From: Escallonia rubra
Lineage: Eukaryota > Streptophyta > Magnoliopsida > Escalloniales > Escalloniaceae
NCBI GenBank assembly: GCA_033065855.1
Contig: JAVXUO010001499.1
Location: 1 to 64,000 of the forward strand
Direction of reading: 5' to 3'
DNA length: 64,000 bases
Shown in pieces: positions 62,076 through 64,000 of this stretch; positions within the stretch are counted from its first letter, which is position 1, and every line of letters starts with the position of its first letter. The position numbers and the translations under genes were made by a program. Under the pieces are notes generated by a model. It saw nothing but the letters and a program-made list of their open reading frames with translations, was not told the origin of the DNA and did not search any database.

Positions 62076-64000
62076 TAGTTTTACACAAACTACTCTAAAA
62101 AAAGTTAGGACGTCATACCATTTATTGCGATCCACTAAATTGCCCTCAAGAAATTTTTCTCTTCTTGAACACCAGTCCTTGTTGATGCCCAACCACCTGT
62201 AGACACCCAGCCACTGTTGAACCACGCCACAATTGCCACTGCAAACCATTGCACATCACCACCTCCACCGCCAAAACCCCACCACGGCCCATCACCACCT
62301 CCACCGCAGAAACCCCACCATTGCCACCAAACACCAAAGTACTTTATGCTGATCACACACACATACACCCACAAGCATCATGCCCTTACCCCCCCCCCCT
62401 CCAACATACTTTCGCGCACACAAACCCAAACCCACTTATTTGTACCACCCACCATAGTCCTTAAGCTCCATAATGTTGCAGTTGTACTCTCACCATCGAC
62501 GTATGTCCTTTAACCCCCCTACCCCAAACATAGGCACGCCCAAACCTACATCGTTGTCTGTTGTCGTTGTATGGCCCTCACATGCACCCCCATGCCCACA
62601 TCGCCTCCTGTTGTCGCTATTATTACCATCACATGATGCCCCTTACCCACACACACACAAATCCCAAAACAACTCCGCAGCCTGACGCGCTGATTCGTCG
62701 TTGTATGCCCTTAACCACCACGAAACACACAAATCTGGGCTCCCCCCCCCCCATTTTAGATCTGGGTTTTCTTGTCCCCTTTTTTCATGGTGACGGTGAT
62801 TATAGTTCAATTTGTATGGTGATCTTGGTGATGAAAACGGATAAAGGTGATGGGTAAGAGAGAAAGGGAGATGGAGAGATAAAGAGAGGTGGTCTGGAAG
62901 AGAAAAGAGAAAAATGGATGGCATTTTCAGTAACTTTTTTTGCTCAAGAAGGTATAATCGTCTATCTACTAATTCTGCTATCTCTGTGAACTGAAAAATA
63001 AAAAAAAAATACAGTTTAATGCAATTCTAATAGTTAGATGTAGCCACGTGGAATGTCGATCAAATTTCAGGAGTGCCGAATGTAATTAAACCTTTAATAT
63101 TTCTATTTGAGACGTTCATCTTATTCACAAATCGAACTAACTTATTTTAAAAATACTTCAGCAAGATGACATGGTGGAATTGATGAATGAGATCAAAGTA
63201 TAATAAAATCTTAACCCGTTACGGAATGTCTGAAAATCAACCCATCACCTTAGATCAACAAAATTATCAATTCCTAGAACTCATTCTTTGAGCGGTATGT
63301 GTTGTTTTAAAAGTCATGCTAATGTAAAAATAACGAGTTGCGTTATTATTTGCAAAAAAGTAGTGTAAAACTTCTAGAAAGGATCATTCTTGAAAAGTTG
63401 GGAGTAAATTTGGGTACAAAACTGCTTAGACACTCAAATCTTTCTTAGTGAGTATTTTACCCAAAAGGCAGAGTTGAATAAGATAGAATTGAACTTATTT
63501 GCTCTTTTTCTAATTCTAATATCAGTGTGGATAGTTTGGAAATGAAGCCAAGACTTTGTTCAAAGGAAGGTAGATAAACAAGATCAGATGCGTGTCTGAA
63601 ATAATTTTTCTGAACAAATAACTATCTCCTGCAACGGGAAAATTTCAGTACGACTGTTTTTACATTTGAATGAAAGCACCCCGAAACCAAATTATACTGA
63701 AAAACACTAGTGGAAAAAAAAAAGTTTCAATAGAATATATAAATACAAGTAAAGCAACTTTTATCGCGTCAACGTAAAGAAAATCCTCTTACCTTACTAG
63801 TTGACAGATCGTCCAACCTTACACATATTAGTATCTATGATGCCCGTGTTCTGAACTTTGTTATTGATTTTTAACGATATATATATAAATTTTTACTCTT
63901 AACGAGAGAGAGATTCGTACCGATACCATTTCACGCGCCGTAGCGGAATTGTCGACCCTTCCGATGTGTACTTGCTTAATCAAATTTTCTTAGTGGTGAC
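62076..64000. other. Intergenic with CCACCA-rich tract
   Basis: From about 62170 to 62770 the plus strand is rich in CCACC, CACA and C-runs (mirror of the GGTGG cores seen elsewhere), with near-direct repeats of CATCACCACCTCCACCGC at 62254 and 62290. Several overlapping low-complexity frames arise from it. From 62940 to the end the sequence is AT-rich with nothing recognisable. Confidence 0.45.

Overview
The window is a stretch of plant nuclear DNA, almost certainly from a eudicot. The genes are split by many introns, the intergenic DNA is AT-rich and full of small transposons, and the recognisable proteins (BAHD acyltransferase, SHAQKYF MYB, DUO1-type MYB, HOS1, DUF1639, F-box) are land-plant families. 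I cannot name the species. Gene models were assembled by hand from the translated frames, splice consensus, phase arithmetic and remembered family sequences. No alignment was run.

Layout, left to right. (1) 701-1149, minus: first exon of an O-fucosyltransferase-family protein whose remaining exons lie beyond the left edge. (2) 1.3-5.1 kb: transposon remnants. (3) 5976-7295, plus: an intronless BAHD acyltransferase of 439 aa. (4) 8.4-9.2 kb: two small fold-back elements. (5) 10806-13890, minus: a three-exon KUA1/MYBH-like repressor MYB, 329 aa. (6) 18152-26994, minus: an eleven-exon 2-oxoglutarate/Fe(II) dioxygenase, 321 aa. Its intron 5 carries a complete non-autonomous hAT element with a perfect 8-bp target duplication, and its intron 6 has a GC donor. 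(7) 28326-30351, minus: a DUO1-type R2R3-MYB, 314 aa. (8) 31820-43379, minus: a ten-exon HOS1-type RING protein, 968 aa. Its first intron holds a TRIM-like LTR element that was later hit by a Pack-MULE carrying a broken piece of a glycine-rich RNA-binding protein gene. (9) 45169-46070: a hAT-like element. (10) 49825-50507, minus: a DUF1639 gene with an apparent 1-nt frameshift. (11) 52.2-53.3 kb: a possible retroposed segment. (12) 54814-56830, plus: an F-box pseudogene split by a fold-back element with a GC-rich minisatellite core. (13) 57-64 kb: no gene recognised; a Stowaway-like MITE, C-rich tracts and clusters of CACGTG motifs.

The genes do not form one pathway. Three of them are regulators: cell expansion/senescence (KUA1-like), male germline (DUO1-like), and cold/flowering/nuclear pore (HOS1-like). 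The dioxygenase and acyltransferase are specialised-metabolism type enzymes. The main novelty is in the mobile DNA: a nested TRIM / Pack-MULE / gene fragment inside HOS1, a young-looking hAT insertion in the dioxygenase, and several elements whose AT-rich ends enclose GGTGG-type cores.
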